Assembly: GCA_903813345.2 (NCBI GenBank) | Contig: CAIIXF020000003.1 | Location: 15,638,931 to 15,702,930, forward strand | DNA length: 64,000 bases | Origin: Owenia fusiformis | Taxonomy: Eukaryota > Annelida > Polychaeta > Sabellida > Oweniidae | Reading direction: 5' to 3' | In this document: piece after piece, positions 23,477 through 34,239 of the stretch | Position numbering within the stretch: the first letter of the stretch is position 1 | How the letters are laid out: every line of letters starts with the position of its first letter | Notes under the pieces: model-generated | Seen by the model: only the letters and a program-made list of their open reading frames with translations | What the model was told of the DNA's origin: nothing | Databases searched by the model: none | Translations under genes and position numbers: made by a program

Positions 23477-24544
23477 ATGTATTCTGTAAATCCGTTCTTT
23501 TGGATCTGCTTGGGAATTGTTCCATTCGTGTGCATTGGAAACACGTTGGTGCTCGTTGCTATCTGGAAAAATCCAAGAGTTTGCCATAATGGAGGGATCA
23601 ACATTGCCTTCACAGTAATGCTTGCAGTGGCTGATCTCGGGACTGCTTTTGTGACATTTCCATTGAAATCAATGTCACATTTCATTGAGTCTGACATAAA
23701 TAAGAACCACACGTTGTGTTTAATTGGATGCGAGATCTTGTCGTTCACTGCAATCATCTCTGGTCTGAGTCTTGGTTGCATTGCCTTAGAGAAGTACATT
23801 CGGGTCTTGCACCCTTATTTGCAGACAGAGATCACAACAAAGAGGTGTTTGATTACTGTCGGGGTAATGCTCATCCTTGCTGGAGGCCTATCATTTTCTC
23901 CAGCCATGGGATGGAATACTTTCACAGACGACATGAGCGATTCTTTCCGTTGTTCGAAAGTTATAATCTATCCATTGCCATACGCATTCTTAGTCGTTGC
24001 ATGGATTTTGATCTTGGTGGTATTGACCACGTTTTGCTATAGTCGAATATTCGTTACAGCGACTCGCCAACAGAAACAAATAGTGAAAGAAAATTCAAGA
24101 TTTGACGCCAATCAGAATAGATCAGGAGGCAAGGATGATGGTTCACTAACACGACAGAAATCCCAGACAAAGAAAACATGCCGCGTACACCAGAATTGCT
24201 CCAAGAAGGATTGCCATTTGAAAATTGTAAAGACGGGAATAATGCTACTCGGACCATATTTTCTGACATGGGTACCTAGTTTAACATTGACAGCGATAAT
24301 ACCTTTCAAGAAGGATTCTGATGACATGTGGGTGTATATGACTTTACATTATTGTTGCTTCATTCTCATCTTGCTCCAAGCCTGTGTAAATCCCATCGTC
24401 TATGTTTTAAGAATGAAAGGCTTTAGACGGGCTTTGAAGAATATATTTGCGAGGAACATGGACTCTCTCCAAATTCATGAAGGGAATGACTCGAGTAGTA
24501 AAAAAAGGTGCTCTTTGAAACGTTTAATTTCGATCAAAAAATAA
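23477..24544 (+). CDS. Class A (rhodopsin-like) GPCR, adenosine-receptor-like, intronless
   Basis: A seven-helix plasma-membrane receptor of 355 aa encoded by one exon. TM1 has GNTLVL (N22 = 1.50) and TM2 has LAVADLG (D53 = 2.50). TM3 runs from C81, the usual partner of ECL2 C159, to an E105-K106-Y107 motif in place of E/DRY. TM6 has TWVP (P267 = 6.50) and TM7 has NPIVY (305-309), followed by an amphipathic helix RMKGFRRALKNIF. The TM4/ECL2 border SPAMGWN and the TM5 end YSRIFVTATRQQKQ resemble adenosine receptors (TPMLGWN, YLRIF-AARRQ). The ligand is inferred only. Odd points: Arg3.50 is Lys, Trp4.50 is L132 and Pro5.50 is L180. ICL3 (about 197-247) is basic and Ser/Thr-rich. The start is the first ATG of the frame, just before TM1, leaving a very short extracellular N-terminus. 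Stop TAA at 24542. No break was seen, so it is probably functional. Confidence 0.93.
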   Translation: MYSVNPFFWICLGIVPFVCIGNTLVLVAIWKNPRVCHNGGINIAFTVMLAVADLGTAFVTFPLKSMSHFIESDINKNHTLCLIGCEILSFTAIISGLSLGCIALEKYIRVLHPYLQTEITTKRCLITVGVMLILAGGLSFSPAMGWNTFTDDMSDSFRCSKVIIYPLPYAFLVVAWILILVVLTTFCYSRIFVTATRQQKQIVKENSRFDANQNRSGGKDDGSLTRQKSQTKKTCRVHQNCSKKDCHLKIVKTGIMLLGPYFLTWVPSLTLTAIIPFKKDSDDMWVYMTLHYCCFILILLQACVNPIVYVLRMKGFRRALKNIFARNMDSLQIHEGNDSSSKKRCSLKRLISIKK

Positions 24545-24849
24545 AAAAGCATGCGTGAAGCTTTTTTTCTTCACATTCCAATAGCTAAATGTTAGGTTTG
24601 GACATGGCTTTCAAGCGAAAGGCCATGGTTAAGGTGAAGTCATATAATTTTTATTGGATTGACAATGAAACTCAATGCATTGTTTGCTGAATCATACCAT
24701 GAAGGTGTTGTTTCCAAACATTTGCATGACCGCGCAGCGGGAATGCAAGTTTAGGAAACAACGCCCGAGTGTCTTGCCTAGCTATGTGTGAAAGTGTCTT
24801 CAAGACGCTCAAACTCTGTATGTATCGTACTGTACATAAAAATATAAAT

Positions 24850-24855
24850 AATAAA
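24850..24855 (+). promoter_or_regulatory. Possible polyadenylation signal of the GPCR
   Basis: An AATAAA hexamer about 305 bp after the GPCR stop. In AT-rich sequence this can occur by chance. Confidence 0.3.
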
Positions 24856-24869
24856 AAAATGTTGTAAAG

Positions 24870-25860
24870 ATGTATTAATTCTCATCATGATATTTATCGT
24901 ATCTTTCTCGTAATTAACTCCTGATGCAGATGTCTTGATAAGACAGAGATATACAAGGCATGGCTTAGCATGATTGTGAATATTCTTGGGAAGTTTCTAC
25001 ATACTAGGATTTAACCTCAGTGCCAGTCCATTGCTTCCAATTAATCTCAACAAGCTCTCCCGACCCAGTAGGTTTGGTGTAATGAGTGGGCTACAGTGGT
25101 TCACTTTATTAAAGTATAATTACCTGGTAGCTGGTACGGCAATGGCCTTTTGTATTGACAAAAGTGTAAATAAGGTTTGAATCTCTCAAATAACTCTCAT
25201 TCAAGCAACGTTTATTGAATTCTGTGGTTTTTGTTTTATTTCTGATTTCCATTTTAGTAACAAAAATGCAGTTCTCTTTTAATCACTTTCTCAGAGAGAA
25301 AACGTATTTCTCAAGGGTCAAGATGTTTGACGTAATGAGTGAGTTACAGTGAATCACTTAATTAAGGTGTATTTATCTGAGTAAATGATATGACAATGGC
25401 CTTTTGTATTGACAAAATGATAAATAAGTTATGTGTCTCTTAAACAACTCTCATTCAACCAACTCCTTATATGAGTGCAGTCAGTTAATAGGTCTACATA
25501 AAACCCTAGAATTGCACATGCTATACAGTATATACAGCATTCTGATACTCGAAGCATCTTTCTGTTTCACTTGAAACATGCTCTGATATTATGAGGCATA
25601 TTCTGTGATCCGAGCACATCAGATGGGCAGGGTCATAACTGTCAATAAGTGTGAAAGTTATCATTTAATCATTTACCTTAATGTCAATACATTACATAAT
25701 ATGCATTGTATTTAACAGCAGATATTAGCACATGCACATGTACACAAGTTTAATGACCCCAATTAGATGAAATATGAGCTAAGATCGCCAAATCAAGCTC
25801 ATTATATCATGGCATCTCAGGGCTGAGAAGAAATTAGGTGTCATGGTTCATCATGATGTA
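24870..25860. other. Direct duplication but no gene
   Basis: A block near 25060-25200 (GAGTGGGCTACAGTGGTTCAC, GGCCTTTTGTATTGACAAAA) recurs at about 25335-25460 (GAGTGAGTTACAGTGAATCAC, GGCCTTTTGTATTGACAAAA), a diverged tandem duplication of about 130 bp. Nothing coding was recognised. Confidence 0.55.
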
Positions 25861-25864
25861 TATA

Positions 25865-26620
25865 CAGGGTGGTCCAAAAAATGGGACACTCGTATTTCAA
25901 ATATAAATATTGGTTTTTTTTGTTGAAAAAAATTCATATTATGTACCAGTGGATAGGGAATTTACTCATCTTTGATTTGGTATATCATTAGTTCAAATTT
26001 ATTATAATGTCTGTCAACTATCGTCCATAATATAAATGACGTACTTTTCGTTTCAAAACAGATTTTCAAAACTGGCAAAAAACAAGTTTTTTGTCAACTT
26101 TATTTATAGAAACAGACGTCCAACATGTCCACCATTTTGATCAATTATTGCCCTCAGTTTTGGCCTAAATTGGTTAATAGCATCATTGATGTGCTGTATA
26201 GACATTGAGTTCAACTTCTTATTAATCATCGTTAATAAGGAACTGAGTAGATGTTATGGGATCATGGTAAACCAATCCTGTTAATTAGTTCTGGCAGTAC
26301 ATGGTAGTCGCAGACGTTGGCATCGGATGATTTAATTATGTTGTTTTTGGACCATCCTGGCCTGATATAAATTGATTTTCGATTCATTACATTTTCCAAC
26401 AAGATGGGGGTCCAATCCATAGATCCAACAAGAGTGTCAAATGTTTTAAGGAAAATGTTCCTAGATTCATCCCCCTCAATCACATCCAGATGCCCCCCAG
26501 ATCACTCGATCACTCAACATCTTTGAACACCGGGTATTGGAAGAACTAACAGAACTGGTGTACCATGAATCCTTTACATCTGTTCAGTCCCTTATGGACA
26601 TAATTATTGAAAAATGAAAT
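25865..26620 (+). mobile_element. Mariner relic with transposase fragment, right end lost
   Basis: The left end CAGGGTGGTCCAAAAAATGG follows TA and matches the 49480 element closely. Around 26390-26500 the + strand gives a decayed HYIFQQDGGPIHRSNKSVKC and then KENVPRFIP. This is the second catalytic-acid region (FQQDGAPxH) of mariner-type transposases. Later frames are broken and I did not find a right terminus. Confidence 0.8.
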
Positions 26621-27129
26621 TGATGCTAGGCCGTGTGGGAATGAGGGTGAGAATCAAATTGTTCTATATTGCATGTACAATTAAATGATCTCATACACTC
26701 TTTTTAGGATAATTTGAGCCCTTGGAAGTGATAATGATTTTCGTTGATTGCAAATGTATGCAGATACATGTGTGGATGTCATATAATATGCAATATAAAC
26801 ACATTCACACATAGCTACTGTAGGCAAGGTGCGTCCAATCCCAGCCAACCAGAACACGCTATTTCATGATCGTATAACTGTATTGCAATATACTTCTCTT
26901 ATGCAGCCAAGGCCATTTTTAGATTCTAGATTGTATAAAATATTTTGCAATGCGTAAAAAGAATTAAAGACTAATATTGCATTGTGGATGATTCATTCTA
27001 CTCAGGAGTTGGTTCCTAAACTTGAAACAACACCTTTGACACCAGTCCAAAATCCAACTGAGTCCTGAGCTAGAATACTTAAACAAAGAACATATATAAA
27101 AGTATATATAAAGTTTTGATGCCTTCTTG

Positions 27130-27480
27130 CCCATTGAAGGCGCCTATCTTTAATCAGTCAGCTTTGGTATTTTTAGAGGTCTCATGGCTTTGTATTCATT
27201 TTGAAGAAGTCGCCGATTGACTGTGGCTCTCGAAGGCGCACGTTTTCTGAGGTGAGGCAGCCATTCTTGGCGAATACGACTGGCAGATTTGAAGCAATTT
27301 TGACGACACATACACAGGCAAGTGGCAGTCTTCTCTCGCATTAATCTTTCTTGGCCTACCGCTGAAGAATTTTAGAGACTGTTCCCTGACACATCCTTAG
27401 GGCCCTGGCAATAGCAGTTTGCTTCATGTGTCAGAGCGAGCCATTCCTACGACCTGCCATGCTCTTTCTTCACTTTGGGC
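27130..27480 (-). pseudogene. Tc1-like transposase N-terminal relic
   Basis: The - strand reads CMCRQNCFKSASRIRQEWL, then APSRATVNRRLLQNEYKAMR and PLKIPKLTD at 27341-27150. This matches the helix-turn-helix/paired-like DNA-binding region of Tc1-family transposases. Upstream (to about 27480) the reading frame shifts and has stops. No TIRs were seen, so this is an isolated remnant. Confidence 0.7.
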
Positions 27481-27675
27481 AGGTCTTCTAAAAGCTCTCC
27501 AAGCACAATAGCAACTTTTGTGAAATGTCTACATTGAATTTGTCTCATTTGAATTAGGTCATCAAGAGCTCAAAGACTCACCTGAGTGAATGCAAATTTA
27601 ATGTATTTAATCAGCCATAAATGTCTCAACCAATAAGGTTTCAAAAAAGATTGGGGGAAACATGTGACATTAAAA

Positions 27676-28216
27676 ATTCACTGACTTCAATATAACATCA
27701 AAACTAAATCTATCTCGAAAACAAGAAATCATCCTAAACAGAATTAGATGTGGACTTTATTTTGAATCACAAAAGTTTGCCCATAATTTTCTTAACACAT
27801 CTAACCTATGTGTCTGTGGTAAGAGTGCAACCCAAAAACATTTAATTCTGCATTGCAAGCGCCATTCTACTCAAAGAAAACGCCTTGAAGAATCCCTCGA
27901 ACAGTACAACCTATGGACCCCACTCAATGGACAAGAAAAAATTGAATCTCTAATTTTTCAAAATTCCCTTTCACTTGGAAAGGATTCTGATTTAAAAGAA
28001 AAGTTTGTTGAATTCGTTTCTACTATAACTTAATTCATTTCTTCCTGATTTACTGTTGGCATTTAAGCTTACTGGCACTTACTCACTCGCCTTCCTTAAT
28101 GTTGTTTTATGTATAACTTGAAATGCTAGCCTATAATGCAAAGTGCGCTAGGCAGCAACTACTGTAATTACTGTATACCTTTGAATTGAATAAATATATA
28201 ATGAAATGAAAAAAAA
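27676..28216 (+). mobile_element. 5'-truncated LINE insertion with 13-bp target duplication
   Basis: An open frame from about 27690 to a TAA at 28031 encodes SRKQEIILNRIRCG, then LCVCGKSATQKHLILHC, the C-terminal Cys/His knuckle of an invertebrate non-LTR polyprotein. About 180 bp of 3' UTR and a poly-A run (28208-28216) follow. ATGTGACATTAAA flanks it at 27663-27675 and again directly after the poly-A, a classic target-primed insertion footprint. The retained C-terminal frame has no stop, so the insertion is not very old. Confidence 0.88.
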
Positions 28217-29200
28217 ATGTGACATTAAACATTTGCAACAAAATGTTATTTTTTGTAAGAATTATACCAAACATTTAAGATCTATAAAATATCCATATTT
28301 ATGAGCAACAGTGTATTCCGTAGTAATGTAAATAAATCTAGCGCCACGGAATTGTAAAGGGTGTTAAGGTAAGTCCTACGTACAAGTAGTAACACCCCAG
28401 TCACATTTCCTACGGCCGCCGTGCGTTCTATCATTTCTTCGGCCAGTAGCTTTTCTACGCTCGCCGTAGAATTTCTGCGCTTTCATACTTTTGCAGTCAC
28501 ATTTCCCACGGCAGCCGCACGGTGAATTTTACATTTCTGTTGATAAAGCAACTACTGTAATTACTGTATACCTTTGAATTGAATAAATATATAATGAAAT
28601 GAAAAAAAAATGTGACATTAAACATTTGCAACAAAATGTTATTTTTTGTAAGAATTATACCAAACATTTAAGATCTATAAAATATCCATATTTATGAGCA
28701 ACAGTGTATTCCGTAGTAATGTAAATAAATCTAGCGCCACGGAATTGTAAAGGGTGTTAAGGTAAGTCCTACGTACAAGTAGTAACACCCCAGTCACATT
28801 TCCTACGGCCGCCGTGCGTTCTATCATTTCTTCGGCCAGTAGCTTTTCTACGCTTTTCTACGCTAAAAATGTGACATTAAACATTTGCAACAAAATGTTA
28901 TTTTTTGTAAGAATTATACCAAACATTTAAGATCTATAAAATATCCATATTTATGAGCAACAGTGTATTCCGTAGTAATGTAAATAAATCTAGCGCCATG
29001 GAATTGTAAAGGGTGTTAAGGTAAGTCCTACGTACAAGTAGTAACACCCCAGTCACATTTCCTACGGCCGCCGTGCGTTCTATCATTTCTTCGGCCAGTA
29101 GCTTTTCTACGCTCGCCGTAGAATTTCTGCGCTTTCATACTTTTGCAGTCACATTTCCCACGGCAGCCGCACGGTGAATTTTACATTTCTGTTGATAAAT
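28156..29200. repeat. Triplicated segment that includes the LINE 3' tail
   Basis: A unit of 393 bp (28156-28548) starts in the LINE 3' UTR, runs through its poly-A and target duplication, then about 330 bp of flank. It is repeated almost identically from 28549. That second copy stops at about 28864 and is joined to a third copy beginning AAAAATGTGACATTAAAC (28865-29200). The near identity of the copies means the duplication is recent and post-dates the LINE insertion. Confidence 0.9.
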
Positions 29201-29497
29201 AATACTTTTTTTCATTTTATTTACATCAGGACAATTTATAAATGTTATTCATAGTGCTAGGATGTAATATCAAATGAAATGTGATCGTGTAACATTGACA
29301 AATAATGTTTCAATCTTGTTGAGCCAGTTGATTTCTACGGGGACCTCAGAAATGAACAACTATTATAACTCCGAGTTATAATTTCTACGGCGACCCTGTG
29401 GCCTGTAGTTTTCCTACGCTCGCCGCAGAAATACACTGATTTAATTGATCTGCGGTCGACGCACGCCCTCCGTACGACAAATGTGACTGGGGTGTTA
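29042..29497. mobile_element. MITE with TAACACCCCAGTCACATTT ends
   Basis: The left end TAACACCCCAGTCACATTTC and the right end CAAATGTGACTGGGGTGTTA are inverted copies. Inner parts also pair (CGGCCGCCGTGCG / CGCACGCCCTCCG). It is non-coding. The left end also sits in the two earlier copies of the triplicated segment, so those copies carry partial elements. Confidence 0.75.
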
Positions 29498-29499
29498 GA

Positions 29500-31430
29500 T
29501 AAGGGTGTGTATTCAAAATGTATATGCATTTATTATTATCAAATGCAGAAAATCTTTATCGTATTTGTCGAGGTAAAAATCATTTTCAAGATAATGGATG
29601 AGATCATTTAATTGTACGTGAGTCATGCATTAAAATGATATAATATCCCGCCTCACATGGGACTACATGCATTTGCAATTCAAAAAATATTTTAATTTCT
29701 TCCCTAGGGCTCAAATCACCCTGTATTATATTATACAAGATTCATTCTAAAATAAGAAAATTACAATGCCAAGGTTAGCAATTATTCATTTCGATCGCAA
29801 ATATTTGAACAAAAATATACAATGGATAAGGAATAAAAAAGTTATGATCAAATTACCATATTTTAAAATCACTTAATGCAAACTGGTAAAAATGTGCACT
29901 TTAAAATTCAATAGAGTTTTTTAAGCGTCCCTTTCGTAAAAAAGAAAAACAAAAATTGAATATTATTTTAACATATATTTTTCTTCTCAATTACTTGTGT
30001 TTGATATATAACATGGTATGTATCATGTTATAAGCATTGTTCAAGAGTCTCCCGAAAAATGGATGTACCGTTTCTGGCTGGTATTTCTGTAAATGACATG
30101 AGATCGGGAGATGTGAGCAAAATGAAAATATCCAATATGAAAGTTACAAACATAATCATACATTTGTACATTCATGGAATACTCATATTCAATACACAAA
30201 CACATTTGTCAATTTACCCATACATATCTTAAAATACGATTGATGAATCGAAGCAGAAAAATATCCAGAATATCTATATTTATACCTATGGACTGAACTA
30301 AAATTGTTGTTCCTCTGCTCTCGCATATTTTGCCAATGTGGTGGTGTATAACTACTTTAAACGAAACATGACTTTTAAAAGTCACATTACCTACTCGTTG
30401 TGTAAAAGGTGTGAAAATTGACTCCGTGCACAATGCAATTTATCACTTAAAGCACCGACAGACACATCACCATGATTACAGAATCTCTCATTGGATTATC
30501 CCTTGTACTTGCTCATATTGAGTGGGTATACGAGAGGCTTGTTAAAAAGGCTGCACAATCCCGGTCCATATAGACTTCCGATTATCGAAAATATTCACTA
30601 AATCACCGAAAAGCCTACTTTCATTGCTTGAGAAATGACGATTTTCGTATGGAGATGTCTACAGATTTAAACTTGCTATGAGGCATGTAGTGGTAGTTCA
30701 CGGAGAAGCACTTTACGATGTCGTCGTCACAAAGACGAGTGACATGTCCGTATTAGATATGTAGTCTTTGAAGGAAATATGCATTGAAAGAACCAGGTTA
30801 CCTCACGTTTTATGTATAGATACCTTTTATTAACATAATAGACGACCATTTATATGGTTTAACTTTTAAAACTACGCAACAAATTATTATTTTATACAAA
30901 TGCAATTTATTCAAGAATTAAAATGGGATTACCAAAGGCTTACCAAATTACCAAATTATATTGGACAGTAATATTAAAACTACTTCTAGAACCTACTAGA
31001 TGAATATGATTGTACGATGAGTTGCTTATGATACACTTTCTCGTAGTAAATTTCACTGGTCAGCATCAATCGAAGGTAAAGGCCGTCACCTTCGTATCAA
31101 AGATGGGGGACGGGAAGTGTTGATTTCGATATTTTTGAGTTTTCATAGAATAAAACTACTTTTATATTATAGTTGACGTTATGCTAAATTATATTTGAAC
31201 TAAATCCGACTTATATTGCATGGAAACTCTGGAGTATGATTATTTGTTCATATATCATGCGTGGGCGCCACAGTTCAACGATATCTCGACCGCTTAAGGG
31301 AAGGTAACTGGGATTTGGGTTTTACATATGATAACTAATATGGGGTGATGCGGTAACGTTATGAGAGTTTATAATGGAGAGCTAATATGTTCAGTCACCG
31401 GGTATTTAAAACTGGTACATCATGCGTAAA
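29500..31430. other. No recognisable feature
   Basis: AT-rich sequence. Short - strand frames (for example 30209-30433, 74 codons) lack family similarity and splice context. Confidence 0.4.
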
Positions 31431-31454
31431 CACACGTGCAGTCGAATATGCTTT

Positions 31455-31605
31455 TTTTTGCCAAACCGACATGTTAGTAAAACTGACTGACACGTAAGTT
31501 AAACCGACTGATCTGTTAGTTGAATCGACTGAAACCGACTGATATGTTAGTTAAACCTACTTACATACTATTTAAACCGACTGATATGTTTGTTTAACGT
31601 TTCAT
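31455..31605. repeat. Minisatellite, AAACCGACTGATATGTTAGT unit
   Basis: Five to six imperfect copies of a unit of about 26 bp, for example AAACCGACTGATATGTTAGTT. Confidence 0.75.
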
Positions 31606-32024
31606 AAACCTTTAATTTAGGATAACTTTGATGTTGCTAATACCAAAGGCTCATGTTAGATGTTATCCTCATGGAACAAGAAAAGCGCAAAAACGCCAAT
31701 CAACCTTTAAAATGAATCATTCAAGGGATAGGCCAGAATCTGACAATTGCATGTGAGTCTGGTCGGGAGGATTAAACGATTAATTACGCCGCGATTCTCA
31801 TCCCCGATTACCTAAGAATAGTTTTTATTTATACGTAATACGTATACGTAACTTAAACATCATATTATGTTTTTTATGTCTAACCGATAAAATGAGATAT
31901 TGTTTGAAATATTGGTAGTTTATCCATACTATATATTAATTTGACATACAATCCGTGTTTTTGCCTAGATTACCCCACAGACGCCAGAAGCACTCGATGC
32001 CCAATACACATCAAACCCGTGCTA

Positions 32025-32200
32025 GAATTTATCACCCGTGCTGGAATTGAGCACGGGTTTGCCGTTCAATCCCACCCGTGCTCCTAGACCCGTGCTGGAA
32101 TTTAGCGCTGATTTGAGGTTCGAAATCCAACCGATAGAGGCGCCCCTAATCCGTGCTATAAATCCAACCAATAAGGGCGCTCCAAACCCGTGCTATTTTG
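32025..32200. repeat. CCCGTGCT-rich short repeat cluster
   Basis: ACCCGTGCTGGAATTTA-like units occur four or five times. One inverted copy forms a 10-bp stem (GAGCACGGGT / ACCCGTGCTC). It is more GC-rich than its surroundings. A 70-codon open frame here is repeat-derived. Confidence 0.6.
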
Positions 32201-32508
32201 GGGATCAACTATTGTGTAATACTGACTGGCCTTGGGATTGGATGGTGTAACAGAATGACCAGTCCCTCGATGGCCATTACGCGGAAATATCCAACTCAAG
32301 TTTTGTACCGTTAGTTTGTAATCGATATAGCCGATTTGAAGGTAAGAAGTTGCTCAAGGTAAACAAGACTAAGCGAGGATCAAACAGGGTAATATTTTTG
32401 ACTCATAAATTCCAAATTAAACGAGTAATTTTCCCGTAAAGTGAGTATTCTGTATTATCGCCCATTGATTTTGATTTTCCCAAAATTTCAGTTTTTATCC
32501 GTCAGTAA

Positions 32509-32652
32509 AACCTAGAAAAATAAGAATTTCAAAAGATCATTATGCAATAATATGTGGAAAATATATTCCTGTTGTACATAAATGACTTTCGTTTATCTTG
32601 AATTAGTTCTAGTTTGGCTCATAAAGTGTGTGGCCTCTTATTTTGATGCATC
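32509..32652. repeat. Direct duplication, left copy (partner 33810-33953)
   Basis: About 145 bp match 33810-33953 (GGAAAATATATTCCTGTTGT against GGAAAAATATATTCCTATTG; both then share AAGTGTGTGGCCTCTTAT). The two copies flank the hAT-type MITE and short ATGACCGTGGTAATGTT-type repeats. Confidence 0.7.
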
Positions 32653-32797
32653 TCGAGTCGAGACGCTATCTGTTGCAAGACTTATGCCTGGCACAACCGT
32701 CACCCTGTTATTAGTATCTTTATGTTGCGCAATGATCCTGCCATGACCGTGGTAGTGTTATTGTGAAAGCCTGGTATAACCTTGACAATGTTATATT

Positions 32798-33621
32798 CAT
32801 AGGCTAAGGGTTAAGTAATAGTAAGCTGTATATAGAAGAGACAGGTGAACAACTAGGATTTAGGCCACTTGTTAACATGGCGATTTTAACATTATTTGTG
32901 TATAATTTTCAAAAACCAATGCAGAGTTGATCCAAAATTGATAGTTCTCAATTCTTACCTATGAATCAACCACATTCAAGTGATATAGAGTGAATAAAGC
33001 CGTCTTGAGGCGAGATATTCTGAAAACCTACAATTGCCTGGCAAGTTACCCGGATTTCCGTGTTGAATGGAAGTTTGAAACACGGAATTTGATTGGTTCC
33101 TGCTAACCGCCGCCAGTGACACCTATCTGGTTCTCTAAAATGTAATTCATTTTCTAGAAATAACAATCAATTAAAGTGTACAAAACTATAAAAGGTTTAC
33201 TTAATAATTATTTATCAAAACATCTGATTCATATAATATCTTTTTAAACCCAATTTAAATGGTGAAATTAACATTTTTCTTGGAATTTTAAACTTCTAAT
33301 TACAACCAATCAAATCAATCGTTACAAGATTCAATCTTTCCATGTGTCCGGAAGTTTCAACTTGCCGGGCAATTGCAGGTTCGTACAGTTGGTGTTTTTT
33401 TATGCTGTCTTATCGAAGAGTTAGGATATAGATTTGAAATATTCAACAATATACGTTTCGAAAACACTTTGGAGAAGATTCTTGGGAGATTTGGTGGTAC
33501 GACTCGATACCAGTAAGGAGAACTCGTACCAAGACGGCAAGTTTTTGAAAAAAATTTCAATCCTAATTGTTTACCTGTCTCTTCTATATACAGCTTACTA
33601 TTACTTAACCCTTAGCCTATG
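32798..33621. mobile_element. hAT-type non-autonomous element (MITE) with 8-bp target duplication
   Basis: Perfect terminal inverted repeats of at least 49 bp: CATAGGCTAAGGGTTAAGTA ... AAGAGACAGGT, mirrored at the right. It is flanked by GTTATATT at 32790-32797 and 33622-33629. An 8-bp duplication and a CA...TG terminus are the marks of the hAT superfamily. The 824 bp carry inverted subterminal blocks (AATTGCCTGGCAAGTT / AACTTGCCGGGCAATT) and no transposase. Perfect TIRs and target duplication point to a young insertion. Confidence 0.85.
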
Positions 33622-33809
33622 GTTATATTGCAAGGCTTGTCATGACCGTGGTAATGTTTAACCCTAATATGACTGCGACAATGCTATATTATAAATAAGG
33701 TCTAATATGACCGTGACAATGTTCATGTTCTTGAATGAGATTAGAATTTTATAGTTTTTGGAAATGAATTATGAGTTAGAGTCCATTTCACTGTCTACTT
33801 GCATCAGTC

Positions 33810-33953
33810 AAAGCTAAAAAATAAGAAATCAAAATATCATTTTGCAATAATATATGGAAAAATATATTCCTATTGTACATGAATAACATTCATATATCTT
33901 GGATTGCTTCTAGTTTGGCTTATAAAGTGTGTGGCCTCTTATATTTGGATGCT
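33810..33953. repeat. Direct duplication, right copy (partner 32509-32652)
   Basis: See the partner. The two copies differ at roughly one base in eight and lie 1.3 kb apart in the same orientation. Confidence 0.7.
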
Positions 33954-34214
33954 TCTCTGCCATGTTATTTTCAATAAGATTAACATGGCTGAAATTCTTC
34001 AAATTACAAGACGGCACAGGCTTATTGCACAAAAAACTAAAAAATCTGAAATATACAAATGTCATTCATGTACATTATGAATATACTTTTCCATATATTA
34101 TTGCACAATGGTCTCCCAATTTCTTATTTTTGCCGTTCTACTGACGCAATGAAACAGTTAAATGGACTCTAAATGAATCAACAATTTTATGTACAGTATC
34201 AACGTACGTGAGTA

Positions 34215-34237
34215 NNNNNNNNNNNNNNNNNNNNNNN
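34215..34237. other. Assembly gap (23 Ns)
   Basis: A run of N, so true length and order across it are uncertain. It lies on the 3' side of the TEP alternative exons, where further exons would be expected. Confidence 1.
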
Positions 34238-34239
34238 GT

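Noticed and set aside
23464-24327. Several 71-111-codon frames overlapping the GPCR in other frames and on the - strand
   Set aside because: Shadows of the intact GPCR frame; no family features.
28156-29200. CRISPR-like direct repeats
   Set aside because: Three copies of a unit hundreds of bases long in a eukaryotic context; this is a tandem segmental duplication.
32966-33166. 66-codon - strand frame bounded by AG and GT that looks like an exon
   Set aside because: It lies inside the hAT-type MITE, ends in a stop just before the donor and has no TEP similarity. Its core is an inverted subterminal repeat.
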